Source of the DNA: Gigaspora margarita
Taxonomy: Eukaryota; Glomeromycota; Glomeromycetes; Diversisporales; Gigasporaceae
Assembly (NCBI GenBank): GCA_009809945.1
Contig: WTPW01001138.1
Span: forward strand, 185,649 to 249,648
Direction: 5' to 3'
Length of the DNA stretch: 64,000 nt
The translations under genes were made by a program, and so were the position numbers. A model generated the notes under the pieces. It saw nothing but the letters and a program-made list of their open reading frames with translations. It ran no database searches and was not told the DNA's origin. This document shows positions 44,442-56,878 of this stretch, piece by piece (position 1 is the first letter of the stretch; every line of letters starts with the position of its first letter).

Positions 44442-45186
44442 ATAAAATTTATATGAAAACTTTATATAAATGTTATATATTTATTATAAAATTTAAATAA
44501 ATTTTTATATAAATTTTATTAAGAAAAGAAATAGTCAATATCTCAAAATTTTACAAGGGTAACCACTGTTGTATTCTTAATTAAAAATGCTCCTCTTGTA
44601 ATTTTACCCTAACTCCAACTTAATTCTAACCCAAACTTTAATTATAGTTTTTATTTTCATTATAACATTTTACTTATTTGGCTACTTAACAAATTTTTAT
44701 TTAAATTTTCATTACATAACTGTTAAATAATTATTATCTATAGTTTTATTTATGTATAAATTATATCTATGTAAGTCTACATTGGGTTTATAGGTCTATA
44801 CACAGTGCGTACAACCTAGTCTCGATAATAAGATTTTTTATAGCCAAATTTGAAAGGTTATGTAAAGCGGCCAAATTTGTATTTATCATATAACATGGCC
44901 AAATTTGATTTTATTATAATAAATCATATTACGAAGCACATTGTTATATAAAGCTATATAGAAAATTTACATAAATTATGTTTAAAACTTATACATAGAG
45001 ACCTCAGTCCGATAGCATCATCACAAAGTTATTTTTACATAAAGTTATTTAGAAATTTATGTAAATTATATTTAAAAATTATACATAGATCTATAAACCC
45101 AATGTAGACTTACATAGATATAATCTATATATAAATATAATTGTAAATAATAATTATTTAACAGTTACGTAACAAAAATTTAAAAT

Positions 45187-46249
45187 CAGTAACACGATTT
45201 GTCACACTTTTTTGAACCTATTTTTTGTTATATATAAATTATACAAAAAAACATATAAAATTACTATAAACTTGTTAGGCAAGATTAGTTTCAACCTACA
45301 TATTAACTTAAAATTAAATTTTGCGATTATATAGAGCAAAAGAAGGATAATAAACTTACTTATTCTGCCAAGTTATAGTTCTGCCATTTTTGCACAAAAC
45401 GAAAATGTAACTTCTTCAAAAACAAGTATTTTCCGATTTTAAGATGAAAATCATATGTAAAATCATGCTCCGAACAACTTTACTTAATCGGCAGAAGTAG
45501 GTTACCTTGTAAGAAAAATGGGTTACCTATGTACTAAAGTTAAAATTTATTGTATTTCATGATCTAACATTTTTTCCTTATTAGGTAACCTACTTTGGGC
45601 TCCTAAGCAAAGTTGTTCGGCATGTAATTTTACATCACATTTGTGGTTGAAACGCGCTTTTTCGACCTTTTACTAAGTGAAAAATGGGGTTAAAGTTAGA
45701 AAAAAAAATTTTTAAAAAAAAATTTTTTTAAAAAAAAAAAAATTTCGAACTTTAAACCCATTTTTCACTTAGTAAAAGGTCCAAAAAATGCGAATCAATC
45801 TCAAATGTAATGTAAAATTACATGCTGAACAACTTTGCTTAAGAGCCCAAAGTAGGTTACCTAATAAGAAAAAAAAAGTTATATCATGAAATACGATAAA
45901 TTTTAACTTTAGTACATAGGTAACCCATTTTTCTTACAAGGTAACCTACTTCCATCGCCTAAGTAAAGTTGTTCGGAGCATGATTTTACATACGATTCTC
46001 ATCTTAAAATCGGAAAATATTTGTTTTTGAAGAAGTTACATTTTCGTTTTGTGCAAAAATGGCAGAACTATAACTTGGCAGAATAAATAAGTTTATTCTC
46101 CTTCTTTTGCTCTATATAATCGCAAAATTTAATTTTAAATTAATATGTAGGTTGAAACTAATCTTGCCTAACGAGTTTATAGTAATTGTATATGTTTTTT
46201 TGTATAATTTTATATATAAAAAATTTACATGTGACATATCGTGTTACTG
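45187..46249. mobile_element. 1.06 kb foldback element
   Basis: Two arms of about 530 bp are nearly perfect inverted copies around an A/T-run centre at about 45,718. The ends are CAGTAACACGATTTGTCAC and, inward from the right, CAGTAACACGATATGTCAC. The arms contain AGTAGGTTACCTTGTAAGAA and AAGCAAAGTTGTTCGGCAT but no open frame. A related copy enters at 63,503 and is cut by the window end at its centre. No clear target duplication. Confidence 0.8.
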
Positions 46250-46833
46250 AAATATAAAAATGTGTTAAGTAGTCAAATAAGTAAAATGTTAGAATGAAAA
46301 TAAAAAATATAATTAAATTTAGAGGTTTAAAATTAGAGTTGGGGCTAGGGTAAAATTACAAAAGGAGCATTTTTTAATTAAAAGTACAACAGGGGTTACC
46401 CTAGTAAAATTTTGAGATATTGACTATTTCTTTCTTTAAAATTTATGTAAAAATTTATTTAAAATTTATAATATATAAAGGTTACATAATTATATATATA
46501 TAATTTATTAATATATAACATTTATATAAAATGTTTATAAAATTTTATAATATATAAAAGTTATATAATTATATATGTAAAATTTATTAATATATAACAT
46601 TTATATAAAATTTTTATATAAATTTTACAATAGATAAAAGTTATATAATTATAATATATAAAATTTATTAACATATAAAATTTATGTAAAAAATTTATTT
46701 AGATATTTATAGCATATAAAAGTTAATTATAATACATAAAATTTATAAATATGTAATATTTACATAAGTTATTTATATAAAATTATTTTTATTTAAGTTT
46801 AAATAGATTGTATATAAATTCTATATTAAATAA

Positions 46834-47183
46834 GGAGGATTCTAATATACACCACAGGTGATTATCACCTGTAGTGCAATAGCCAATCAAAATTTAGGAT
46901 CAGTATAACATATAAATCAATTTTTGTATAACAAAAACAAAGAATTTTTTAAAAAAATTGCTTCTAACCAAGAAATTTGTCTACGAAACTACTTTTTTTT
47001 ATGCAAAAAAAAAAAATTCCTTGCAAAATTTTACTATATATAAAGCACTTTTCTAATTCCTAACTCTTACCCTAACCCTAACATTAAAGAGGTTAGTTTT
47101 TGTTTTAATAAAAATAATTTATTTTAATTTATACATTGTAGATCACAGGTGATAATCACCTATGGTGAACATTATATTATTTC
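46834..47183. mobile_element. Miniature element with 9 bp target duplication
   Basis: Ends carry CACCACAGGTGATTATCACC and, inward from the right, TTCACCATAGGTGATTATCA. ATTAAATAA flanks both ends exactly (46,825-46,833 and 47,184-47,192). The uninterrupted target is seen in complementary form at about 42,105. A relative is at 31,905-32,230. Confidence 0.8.
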
Positions 47184-47289
47184 ATTAAATAATATATAAA
47201 AATTAATATACATAATTTTTATATAGTATTCTATATAATATTCATGTAAAGTTGTAGATCTATATAGATTTTATAAAAAAACAACCTTG

Positions 47290-47787
47290 TAATGATAGCG
47301 GTTATGCTCTAAGGTCACAAATTAGAAGATTGCTAGTTCAAATCTTGTTGCTAGCGAATGCTAATTCTTATTAGGGAACTAAAACACTATAGGAAGACAG
47401 TGACCCAGAAATCAATCGATGGACTTAATATAGTAATTGGTGTAATAGCTCTTTGAGGCTTAACTAGTCAGTCTGGGATCTATGATTTGTATAACTGAAG
47501 TCATGAGACATAGTGAAGATCAAGTTATGAACTCCTGGTGGCAATTTCCAGAAACTATGACCATTGTTAGGTTGGTAGAACCAAAGTCTGAGGTTAAAAC
47601 TTAAAAAATTAAGACTATATAGGACATTGCATTCTACTGTAGCCAACTTTGGCCACAGATAAAGTAGTCTAAGTCAAACTTCACATATATTAGTATTTTT
47701 GACATTATGTACATCTATATGTATCATAATTTCATAATATTTAATAAAGAATGTTGATATGGTCTCAGTTGTAAAATGAAAAAAATT
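47290..47787 (+). mobile_element. SINE family 1, second copy, 5'-shortened
   Basis: Colinear with 43,900-44,441: GATAGCGGTTATGCTCTAAG, CTAGTTCAAATCTTGTTG, GACATAGTGAAGATCAAG, and the ATGAAAAAAATT tail. Many CG pairs of the other copy are TG or CA here. No target duplication was recognised. Confidence 0.75.
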
Positions 47788-47819
47788 ATACATCTTTAAA
47801 TTCTTATAAGAGTTGCCCC

Positions 47820-49930
47820 AAATAATAACAAGCTTCAAGAGTCCAAACTTGTTTTCTCTTTGACTTCCTCGAATTTCTTGGTTTAACTGTTTTGTTATTT
47901 TATTTACTTGGTTTTTCTATGCAAAAGTCAAAAGAGGTCTTTCTCATAAAGGAGTATTTTGTTTATCTTCTGTTAGGTCTTTAATAAGTTCTGTAAGAAC
48001 AGTATTAGTTTTTAATTTTTTTTTAACATTTAAAGGCCGGGTACTATTGCCAGATTTTATTATAAGTTATAGGGATGTAATATTTGTTATATGACTGAGG
48101 ATACAACTAGCCACACGTGCACTTTTGGTGCCTAATTTAAGTAGTCCACCCAAAGGTTCTACACTAGCTGCCATACCTACAACCCGACTATGGAAGTTGC
48201 CTATTTAAACCCTCTGGTTCATGATCCTCCTATTACTACCCGATGCACTACATATATATGTAGATATTATGGGGCCCCCAACCCTTTTAGATAATACAGC
48301 CTAAGGGCTACTTTACCCTCGTACCAACTGCCTACCATAGTTTCTTCTGTGTCCCATTCCACTTCTGAACATGGATTTAGCGACATAAGCCACCTGCCCT
48401 TATTAGATTCATTCTGATCCTGGCCACCCACCTCTTCTAGTAGTGCCATCATAGATCATCACTATTACCTTCTAATTCAGGACTTGCCAAACGGGTTTCT
48501 ATTTTTTCAGTTCCCTGGATTTGTGGTGTAAAATTAACACCATTGCGCCGAAGCTCCCATTCGAGATAGTGAAACCAAGATAATAGGTTTTACAACCCAA
48601 TCGATATGAGCTACACAGTTACCGAACACAGGCCCATTGTCCAAAGCATCAACAGTGGGATTTGAACTATCAATCTGCCGCTTGGGGAGTGACACCTTGA
48701 CAACTTCTCTAAGGCGCCACACCCTCAGTATCTGTTTTTAATATGGTATATCAGTTTTCATTTATTAGGGGTTTGCTTGATAAAAGTAAAGAAATGATTT
48801 CTTCATTACTGTTTCTAGTTCTTTATGCAGTTCTACTTCTGGAGAAGGGTTCTAATTCTGGTTTTCATTTTTGTAGGAAACTGTACAGAAAGTAAAATGT
48901 CTGTACTGTCAGTTATGATGATATAATTTTTAGTAATAACAAGACAGTTGTGACATAATAAAGGGTCTTGGTTCTATTGTTTAACTAAATCTGAAAGTGT
49001 AATTAAAGTTTGAGGTTGGAGGGTAGGAGTTTCTATTTCTAGTTTTGGGAAAAAGAAAAAAGGAAATTTCTAAAATAAAATAGGTAAAAATAAAAAAAAT
49101 ATTGAACATAGCAAATTAAAAGGGTAGGCTATATTTCTGATCTGTTTTAAAATTTACTCTAAAAATTTAAATGGCAATTACAGGTTGCTAATTCTGTGTC
49201 TGGTAATATTTAACAAGATGGTCACTATTGTAATACTGCTTTAATTTTTTTCATCTATTGTACAAAGTTTGTAAGATCCATTGTTTAATTTATCCTTAAT
49301 AATAAAAGCTCCAGTTCTTTTTTTTCAAATTTTCATGAGCAAGAAGCTTCAATATTTTTTTTTGTACCCAAACTTTGTCTCTAATTTCAAATTCTTCTTT
49401 CTTTATCTTGGAATTGAATCTGACTTTCTGTTTTTTTTGTGATTTGGTAGTGTTTATTCTGGCATTTTCATGTTGATATGGCAATTCTTCAATTAACTCA
49501 AACACTCATTGTAATATACTATTTTCTAATAAGACTTCATTATCTGGATTAGCTGGGTCTATGGGAATAACAGTTTCAATTGGTAAGATAGTCTGTCAAG
49601 ATATACTAAGTGAAAAGAGGTATATTCTGTAGTTGCATATTGTTTGGTCCTATATGCAAACAATACAGCAGATATATGGGTATCTCATTCTTCATTACTT
49701 TCTTTAACTTTTACAAGAAAGTTACAGAAAGTTCTATTTAAGCTTTTGACCATTCTATTAGTTTGTGGGTGGTAGGGTAAAGAGAATATATGTTTTATTA
49801 AGAAGTTTTTACACTAACAAAATTCTTTCTATTGTCTGAGAGTATCATCTTGGGTACTCTGTATCTACAAACAATTTCTTCAAAAATAAATTTAGCTAAT
49901 GTTTCAGCACCTGCATCCAGTGTTAGAAAT
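47820..49930 (-). pseudogene. Ty3/gypsy-type polyprotein fragment (integrase end), decayed and interrupted
   Basis: On the minus strand from about 49,930, three phases read: FIFEEIVCRYRVPKMILSDN (second catalytic Asp region), then PYHPQTNRMVKSLNRTF, where the catalytic Glu of the usual V-E motif is Lys, then AVLFAYRTKQYATTEYT, and then the C-terminal VFELIEELPYQHENARINTT with FEIRDKVWVQ (49,505-49,296). This order is that of chromovirus/gypsy integrases. Stops and phase changes are frequent. Downstream sequence to 47,820 is probably the element's 3' part, but only the integrase end is recognisable. A SINE sits at 48,017-48,725. No protease, reverse transcriptase or LTR is seen. Confidence 0.65.
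48017..48725 (-). mobile_element. SINE family 2 (tRNA-like head), about 17 bp target duplication
   Basis: Minus orientation: T-run at 48,017, tRNA-like head near 48,620-48,725, with B-box-like ATAGTTCAAATCCCAC. The flanks CAGTATTAGTTTTTAAT (48,000-48,016) and CAGTATCTGTTTTTAAT (48,726-48,742) differ at two bases. It shares CTAGCTGCCATACCTACAAC and TTGCCTATTTAAAC with the copy at 62,487-63,502. Confidence 0.7.
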
Positions 49931-49989
49931 CTGTTTTGAAATTTATGTTCTCATGAGAACATATTTATTTAATTTAATGTTCTCAAAAA

Positions 49990-50172
49990 TTTTTTTTATG
50001 TTCTTAAATAGAAAAAAATTTTTTTATTTCTTTTTCTTTCTCTCTTTTTTATTTTCATTTTCTCTTTTTTCTCTCTTTTTCTTTCTCCTCCTTTTTTATT
50101 CTCATTTTCTCTTTCTTACACTCACTTATTCTTTCCTATTCTCTCACTCACTTATACTTTTATATTTCTTTT
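49990..50172. repeat. Pyrimidine-rich tract
   Basis: Almost only T and C on this strand (TTTCTCTTTT-like). The open frame through it codes for a Phe/Leu/Ser run and is not a gene. Confidence 0.8.
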
Positions 50173-50308
50173 AATTATTTTTAATTTTTATTTTTAATTA
50201 ATATATTTAAAAATTATTAGCAATAAAATAATAAAAAAACATAATTTATTTAACTAAAATATAAAAATAAATATAAAAATAAATATAATTTTATATAAAT
50301 ATTTATTA

Positions 50309-52043
50309 GTGCTCCTAGATCTGGTTCAGGTCTGGTCTAGTCTAAGTCTGATCCTTGATCAGATCAGACTCAGACTTTAAATTTTACTAATTTTAAACTT
50401 TAGACTAGACCAAGGTTGTTAATTTACTATAATTTTAACTTTTTTTAATAAATTTACCAATTTATTTGGTAAATTACAGGTAAATTTACTTTTAGTTATT
50501 TTAAAAAGGTCTGTATAATATAAAATCATGTGATTTAGTAGGTAAAAGTTTTTAGCCAATCAAATTATATAAACAGACCCAACCTTAAATATAGAAAAGT
50601 AAATTTACTACACTATTAGTAAATTACCTAGTAAATTACTGTAATTTACCAATAGAAATTTACTATCTAGTAACCTTAACCAGACTTAGACTCAATTATA
50701 AGTTCTGTCTGGATCTGGTCCAAAGTCTGCAAACTAGTCTGAATATATTTTTGTGTTGAACAAGTTTACTTAGTATGTAAAGTTAGAATTATTTAGTTAA
50801 ATCTTGTGAATCATAAGATTTTATAGAATTTTATTATTAAAATTTTATAAAATCTTATAATTCACAAATTATTTTAATTAATTCTAACTTTATATGCTAA
50901 GTAAACTTATTCAGCACCTAAAACAATCAAATTAGTATAATTGTTTTTATTTTACTTGAAATTTGAAGAAAAGATGCATACTTTTAGATTTTGAAAAAAA
51001 TCCAAAATTATATATCTATTCTCCAAATTTTAAGTAAATAAAAACAACTCTACCAATTTAATATTTTTAGGTGCTATATAAGTTTATTTCTTGCATTAAG
51101 TTAGAATTAATTAGTAAAATCTTGTGAATCACAAGATTTTATAATTTTTATTAATAGAATTCTTTGAAATCTTATAATTTACAAATTTTTATTAATTAAT
51201 TCTACTTTATGACTAAGTAATTTATTCAATACTTAAAAATGCATCAAATCAGCAAAATTATTTTTATTTATTTGAAATTTGGAGAACTGAATTTTTAATC
51301 AAAAAAGTCAAATTTAAGTATCTTGCTTCAAATTTTAAATAAAATAAAACCAATTTAATATATTTTTAGAGTTTGAACAAGTTTACTTAGTGTATTAAGT
51401 TAGAATTAATTAATAAAATTTTGTGAATCATAATATTTTATAAAATTTTAATAATAAAATTTTATAAAATCTTATAATTTACATAATTACAAATTTTACT
51501 AAATAATTCTAACTTAATGCATTAAGTAAACTTGTTTAGTACCTAAAATATATTAAATCAGTATAGTTGTCTTTAATTTGCTTAAAATTTTGAGAAAATA
51601 AACTTAAATTGATTTTTTTAATCAAAAACCAAAAATTATGCATATGTTCTCTAAATTTCAAGCAAAATAAAAATAATTTTGCTGATTTAATGTATTTTAG
51701 GTGCTTAACAAGTTTATTTAGTGCATAAAATTTAGAATAAATTAATAAAAATTTGTGAACTATAAGATTTTATAGAATTTTATTAATAAAATTTTATAAA
51801 ATCTTATGATTCACAAAATTTTTTACTAATTAATTTTAACTTTATGCACTAAGCAAACTTTTTCAATACCAAAAAATACATATAAATATATTTGGACTCA
51901 GACTAGTCTGCAGACTTCAGACCAGACCTGGACCAAACTCAGGCTGAATAAAAAATCTAAATATAAAAGTCTAAGTCTAGTCTAAAAATCTGATCAGACT
52001 CAGACTTGACTAAAGTTGGTTTGTGTCTGGTCTATAAGAGCAC
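50309..52043. mobile_element. 1.7 kb foldback element with internal tandem repeat
   Basis: Ends GTGCTCCTAGATCTGGT and, inward from the right, GTGCTCTTATAGACCAGA, followed on both sides by CAGACTAGTC/AGTCTGATC-type words. The flanks ATTA and TAAT are complementary. The interior holds the tandem array listed next. No gene. Confidence 0.55.
50755..51880. repeat. Tandem array of about 310 bp, four copies
   Basis: Each unit starts near ACAAGTTTACTTAGT (50,758; 51,075; 51,372; 51,704), contains AGTTAGAATTAATTA and a palindrome around ATTTTATAAAATCTTATAAT, and ends before the next TTTTAGGTGCT. Divergence between units is high. Confidence 0.65.
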
Positions 52044-52636
52044 TAATATTTATAAAAAATATAAGTACAAATTATAAAGAAAAAAGCTTGATTTAACAAA
52101 CTAAAAAAACCTTTATAAACTTGTAATTAATACACCAATAAATTATATTATCCAAAATTTTTATGTGACTCAAGAACAACTAAATTGTTTTCTATTCCAA
52201 CTAACCAATAATTAAATATTTATAGACTTAATTATTTTAAATTCCTATATTAATAAATAAGTAGCTGTGTGATGCAGTCGTGCTAAACCAGAAATGGATA
52301 ATAAACTGTATAAATGCCTGCTTAATTCAATAAAAATTTGAAATTACATTTTTGAGCATTTATATGAAAGTCTAATCATTACTGCAACTTTTTATACTAC
52401 TCCAAAAATTATGAGGCATATTTTACAGATGTGTTAAAATGAGTTAAATAATTTGACTATGATTAACTATTTAATTATATAAAATTTTTAATAAATATAT
52501 ATAAGTTATATACCATAAACTGATCAACTTTAAAAAAGGGTTTAGAGTGATAAGATGGGTTTGATGCAATAACTAGATTCAGAAATTATTTTGATAGGTG
52601 TGTCATGTGGCTAATATGTATAATTATTAATAATTG

Positions 52637-52845
52637 TAGCAGATTAATGAAATCAGATTAAAATGAAACTGAAGACCTTTCTTACTCACCTTTAAAGCTT
52701 ATAAAACCCAATATACTCGTTTATTAATAACCCTAACTCTAATGCTAAAAAACCTCAAAAATGTTCTCTAAAAAATTTTAAAATTTTGCTTAAAAAATAG
52801 ACAATTTTCATTTTAATCCATTTTCATTTTAATCTGTCACAATAA
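52637..52845. mobile_element. Inverted-repeat miniature element
   Basis: Left GCAGATTAATGAAATCAGAT then TAAAATGAAA; right, read inward, GACAGATTAAAATGAAAATG then GATTAAAATGA. The interior includes AACCCTAACTCTAATGC, another telomere-like patch. Confidence 0.5.
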
Positions 52846-53019
52846 TTATGAAAATCAAATAGTAATTTAGGGTTCTTTATTTAGATCTAATTATAAAAGG
52901 TTGCAATCATGTTTTGAAACATTGAACTGATATAGAGTTATATTTTGTAGAATTTAGCTTATTTGGGTCACGTTGCGAATTTTGCAATGATCATCAGCAA
53001 ATTTTGATAATTATTTTTT

Positions 53020-53484
53020 GGTAATAAAAATGTAGTTTTTGATAATAAAAATTTTGCCTAGTATAAGATTATAGTGAAATGATATATTGGCCAAAATTAT
53101 ATTATCAAAAACTACATTTTTATTACTAAAAATTTACTGTAATTTCAATAATCTGTGATAATCACGTTTAGGGTAAAATCTGTGGATTTCTAACTGATCT
53201 ACAAAGCAGATTTACTATCTTGCAACTCAGGTTTCATCCAAATCATACAGGAGGATCTCCAAAATTATAGGTTGGGTTATGTTGAAGCATATCAGAATCA
53301 TGGTTAGTTTGATCAGAATTGAATAATTTTGCCCAAGATCATAAAAAACTTAACTAATAAATCATATCTATTTGTTAAGTAAAATTGCCTAGCTAATAAT
53401 TTTGCTATAGAACTTGCTAACAACTAGAACTAAATACTGACCTAGATCCAACACATCTGATCTGGAAATTTGGAGATAGCCCTG
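53020..53484. mobile_element. Diverged copies of the two elements at 4.3-5.0 kb
   Basis: 53,020-53,150 is a foldback related to 4868-4975 (GTAGTTTTTGATAATA / TATTATCAAAAACTAC). 53,248-53,484 is one CAGGG-ended unit related to 4272-4500, with ends CAGGAGGATCTCCAAAATTA and TTTGGAGATAGCCCTG. Most CG sites of the first locus are TG or CA here. Confidence 0.7.
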
Positions 53485-54969
53485 TAAAAGTCAGTTCAGT
53501 TAAATCCTCAATTTAATTAGTACAATTCTGGAACTCAGAATTATTTAAGTTTTATTATACTACAAATATATTGCGTATAACATATGTCATATTAATTATA
53601 TTAATTCATAGGTTCTTTAACAGATCGAAATAAATATAGTTAATGCTTAACTGCACTTAAAAATCTAAGTGAATCACTATTATATTATGATTAATAAAAT
53701 TTACATCTAAAAATATATGTATATATCTTGATTATTAGGCTCCTGCAACTCAGTATTCTAAATATCATTAGCAAAAATAAAATTATCTTAAGATCCTGTT
53801 TCTTTGTTTATCAAATTAGAATTGGTTTCATCACCATTGACAATTTGTGGTGCTATTGTTTTTTTTAAACAAACTAGTAATTTAATTAACTATTAATTAT
53901 GCAACTATCAACAGTATCATCTTATATTATCTACAAAAATTGATCGTTCCAAAAAGGATTATTAAATAAAAAATGTTACATAATATCAGAAAATTTATAA
54001 ATACACTTTTACCTGTAGAGGTGCCAATAATTTTATTATCATTGTCTAGTATTATTATAGTGTTCGTAAAATGATTCATTTTCACTTTTTAGCAAAAGCA
54101 AGAGAATTAATTAATTCAATTTTCATTCGTAATATAATACTGTATATATCCTATGATACTGTACAATAATGATTTTTCAAATGATATATACAGTACTGTA
54201 CACCCCTTGTCTACCTATATTCTACTATATAATAAGGAGTGTACAGTAGTGTATAAACAATAAAAAAAAAGTACAGTATGAAATATATGTATACTCCGTA
54301 GAGGAGTATGCGGTTAAGGTTAATTTGGTACATATGTACTATCATGATTAAAACAATTAGTAATGTATTTGTATTGTGATGAAATTCTTGATCATAACTT
54401 GCTCATCGATATTTTAGTCCTAACATTTTGATCACGGGTTGTATAACTAATCAATAGCGTTAAGCATAATAACTTGATTATATTGCTACATTAGTTCTAG
54501 CACACTAATTACATTTTTGGATATAACCATAACTTTATTGGTTGGATGACAAAAATTATGATTGAAAAATGGTAAAATCTAGAAATCAATCTCAATGTAT
54601 TCACTATTTTTTTTATGTTTTTTTATCTATTGCATAGCCAATGTTCTTGCACTTGCATTTGTTCTTGCACTTGTTCTTGAACTTTTAAGTTTATTTAATT
54701 AAGACTATTATGCAAAACGCTTCAAATTCATAAAACATTTGATTGACTCTTTTTATGCTCAAAATAATTTGTATATATTATGTAGTCAACCAACAGAAGC
54801 ACAATTTTAAGAAAGTTGTTTAAGGGCGTTAAAAAGCAGAACAAAATGTGATCTACTTACAAAGCAGATTTCACTGCCTCTTGCTATAATTATGATGTTA
54901 TCACAATATTCATCAGCAGTACGTATAGTTGTACAGTACATATAGTATGTGAAATATCAGTCATCCAAT
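53485..54969. other. Intergenic, no gene recognised
   Basis: AT-rich, with TACAGTACTGTACA-like short palindromes near 54,130-54,290. No gene or element recognised. Confidence 0.35.
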
Positions 54970-55650
54970 TTGTTACACTATTGTTTTTTTTTTTGTTGTT
55001 AAGGTGAGGTTTTGCCTTTATCTTTATTAATAAAATGTGTGAGATTTCTTATGTGGTTTCTCAAGTTACAAGTTATTATACAAGAATTAAGACTCAGACT
55101 ACAGATAAACTAATTCTATCTAAATTATCTGCAACCTAAACCTACTAGAGTGGTTAAAACTCATTTAGATTTGGATGTAGAGAATTGAGTTAGTAGAAAA
55201 GCTATATTTGATCCAATTATATGACCAAATGTCTATTTTTCTAAGTGCTAGTCCAAGAGGTGGGCAGGTATTAGTATTGTCCTCATGTAGTTGGTCTGGT
55301 AAGCCACATATACAATTATAAGTATATAGAGCTTTGTTGTAAAAGAATATACATGAAGATTTAGTAAATGTAGAGCGTGAAGATTGTTGTAATAAGTTTT
55401 GCGAAGATTTCTAGTTTGCAAGTTTTATACAGTATGGTTTCCATAAATGTTCATGAATGTTTTGTAAAATGAGCAAAAGGAGTTTAACAATAGTAATGGA
55501 TGCATTTTAGTAAGAGGTATATTGAGATACAATATTAATTAGTGGTATAGAAATAAAGCCCTGAATTGTAGTATAGAAGGTTGTAGTATTAAAAGGTGTT
55601 AAATGTGTAGGAGAGAAGCAGTAGTGTGTTATAAGGTTGTTACGTAGTTG

Positions 55651-56804
55651 CTATAGTTCAGTGGATGATATATCTGATAGGTCTGAAAAAGAAAAATTTT
55701 TGATTGTGTTTTCAATAATATTAGATATGTTATTTGAGTCTGGGCAGAGTAGCCGGTGAAGTTGGTGATCTGTTTGATTGCATGTGATACAAGTAGGCTG
55801 TATGTGTAGAGAGGGGTTTATAGAAGGAAAAAGGAAAATATAGAAAGCATATGTAGCATACATTTAATTTGAAATGATTTTTGAGAATAAAGTTGAAAGT
55901 TAGTATAGTTATAAGTATGCTTGTAGTTATGATTAAGGTATAACCAGGTTGCATTCCAATCAATTTGTTGAGAAAGAGGAATAATTTGTTGGATTCTGTG
56001 TTGAGAAGACCATATAGCAATAGTATGGCATTACAGATATTTTTTATAGTACGGCATGTTGGTTGCTAAATATTGTATTTTTTGTAAATGAAGGTGAAAG
56101 AGGGGTTGTAAATCTTATGGGGCTGAAATTCAAGAATAGGTGAGAAAAAATGGTTTTTTGCAAGTTCATCAGCTTTGTTGTTGTATTCATTGTTGCTATG
56201 TGCTTGCACTTTGTGTAGTTTAATCTTAAAAGAATATGACTTAATGAGGTTAAGAAGAGTGTGCCAAATAGGCCAGTAGTTGTATGAATATAGTTTGTTG
56301 TAATTTGGTGTGTGTAAAGTAAGTGTATTATACTTTGAAATAATGGATTGAGAATCGGTATATATATCTATATTACTATTTCAAGGGAAAATACTAATTG
56401 CAAATAGTATAGCAATTAATTCAGCTTTGTATAAGGATGGCCAGTTTTGAATTTGAGCAGAGAAAGAGTGAGAAATATGATTATTGGAGACTTGGATCTA
56501 TAGAGCATCTTGGGTTAGAGATATAAATAACAGATCCATTAGTATAAAACCAAAAATTTGAGAGTAGAGAGTTGGATTGTACTATAGTTTGAAGTTTTGT
56601 GGTAGCTGAANAAGTTAGAAAAATGTCTAAAATAGTGTTGTTGTGTATTATAATTTGGGGTAGAGGAGGAGTATTAATAAAATAGTGAGATGCAATAGAA
56701 TATAGTAAATCAAGTTGATTTGCATTAAGTTGAAGTTTGTTTGTAAGTTTGGAATAGGTTTTTCTACCCAAAAATTTAGTGGATAGTGTAGCTGATATAT
56801 CCAA
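55651..56804 (-). pseudogene. LINE RNase H domain and C-terminal zinc knuckle, decayed
   Basis: Minus strand: LQLNANQLDLLYSIASHYF leads into FWFYTNGSV (RNase H first motif, with Asn where Asp of YTDGS is expected), KAELIAILFAI, IDIYTDSQSII and KVQAHSNNEYNNKADELAKN (56,570-56,130). Further on comes DWNATWLYLNHN (55,930), a conserved C-terminal block shared with the truncated LINE, and the knuckle CITCNQTDHQLHRLLC (about 55,770). A stop and phase changes interrupt it. RNase H removes RNA from the cDNA hybrid; the first-motif change would impair it. One ambiguous base at 56,611. Confidence 0.75.
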
Positions 56805-56878
56805 AGTGCAGGTACTTTGAATTCTATTCGAATTAAGAGAACATTCTGAGCAGGGAGTGCAGTATATATCAGGAGTAG

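Larger units (their letters stand above)
42000..47290. repeat. Second, nested imperfect palindrome
   Basis: 42,000-42,290 pairs with 46,640-47,290; 43,780-44,690 (minus an inserted SINE) pairs with 46,255-46,640; 44,700-44,990 pairs with about 45,040-45,180. The outer boundary text around TTTATATAGTATTCTATATA is the same as at the left edge of the first palindrome (about 32,265), in alternating orientation. Later insertions inside are listed separately. No gene is recognised in the AT-rich remainder. Confidence 0.65.

Noticed and set aside
49899-50174. 91-codon open frame
   Set aside because: Encodes a Phe/Ser/Leu low-complexity run from a pyrimidine tract.
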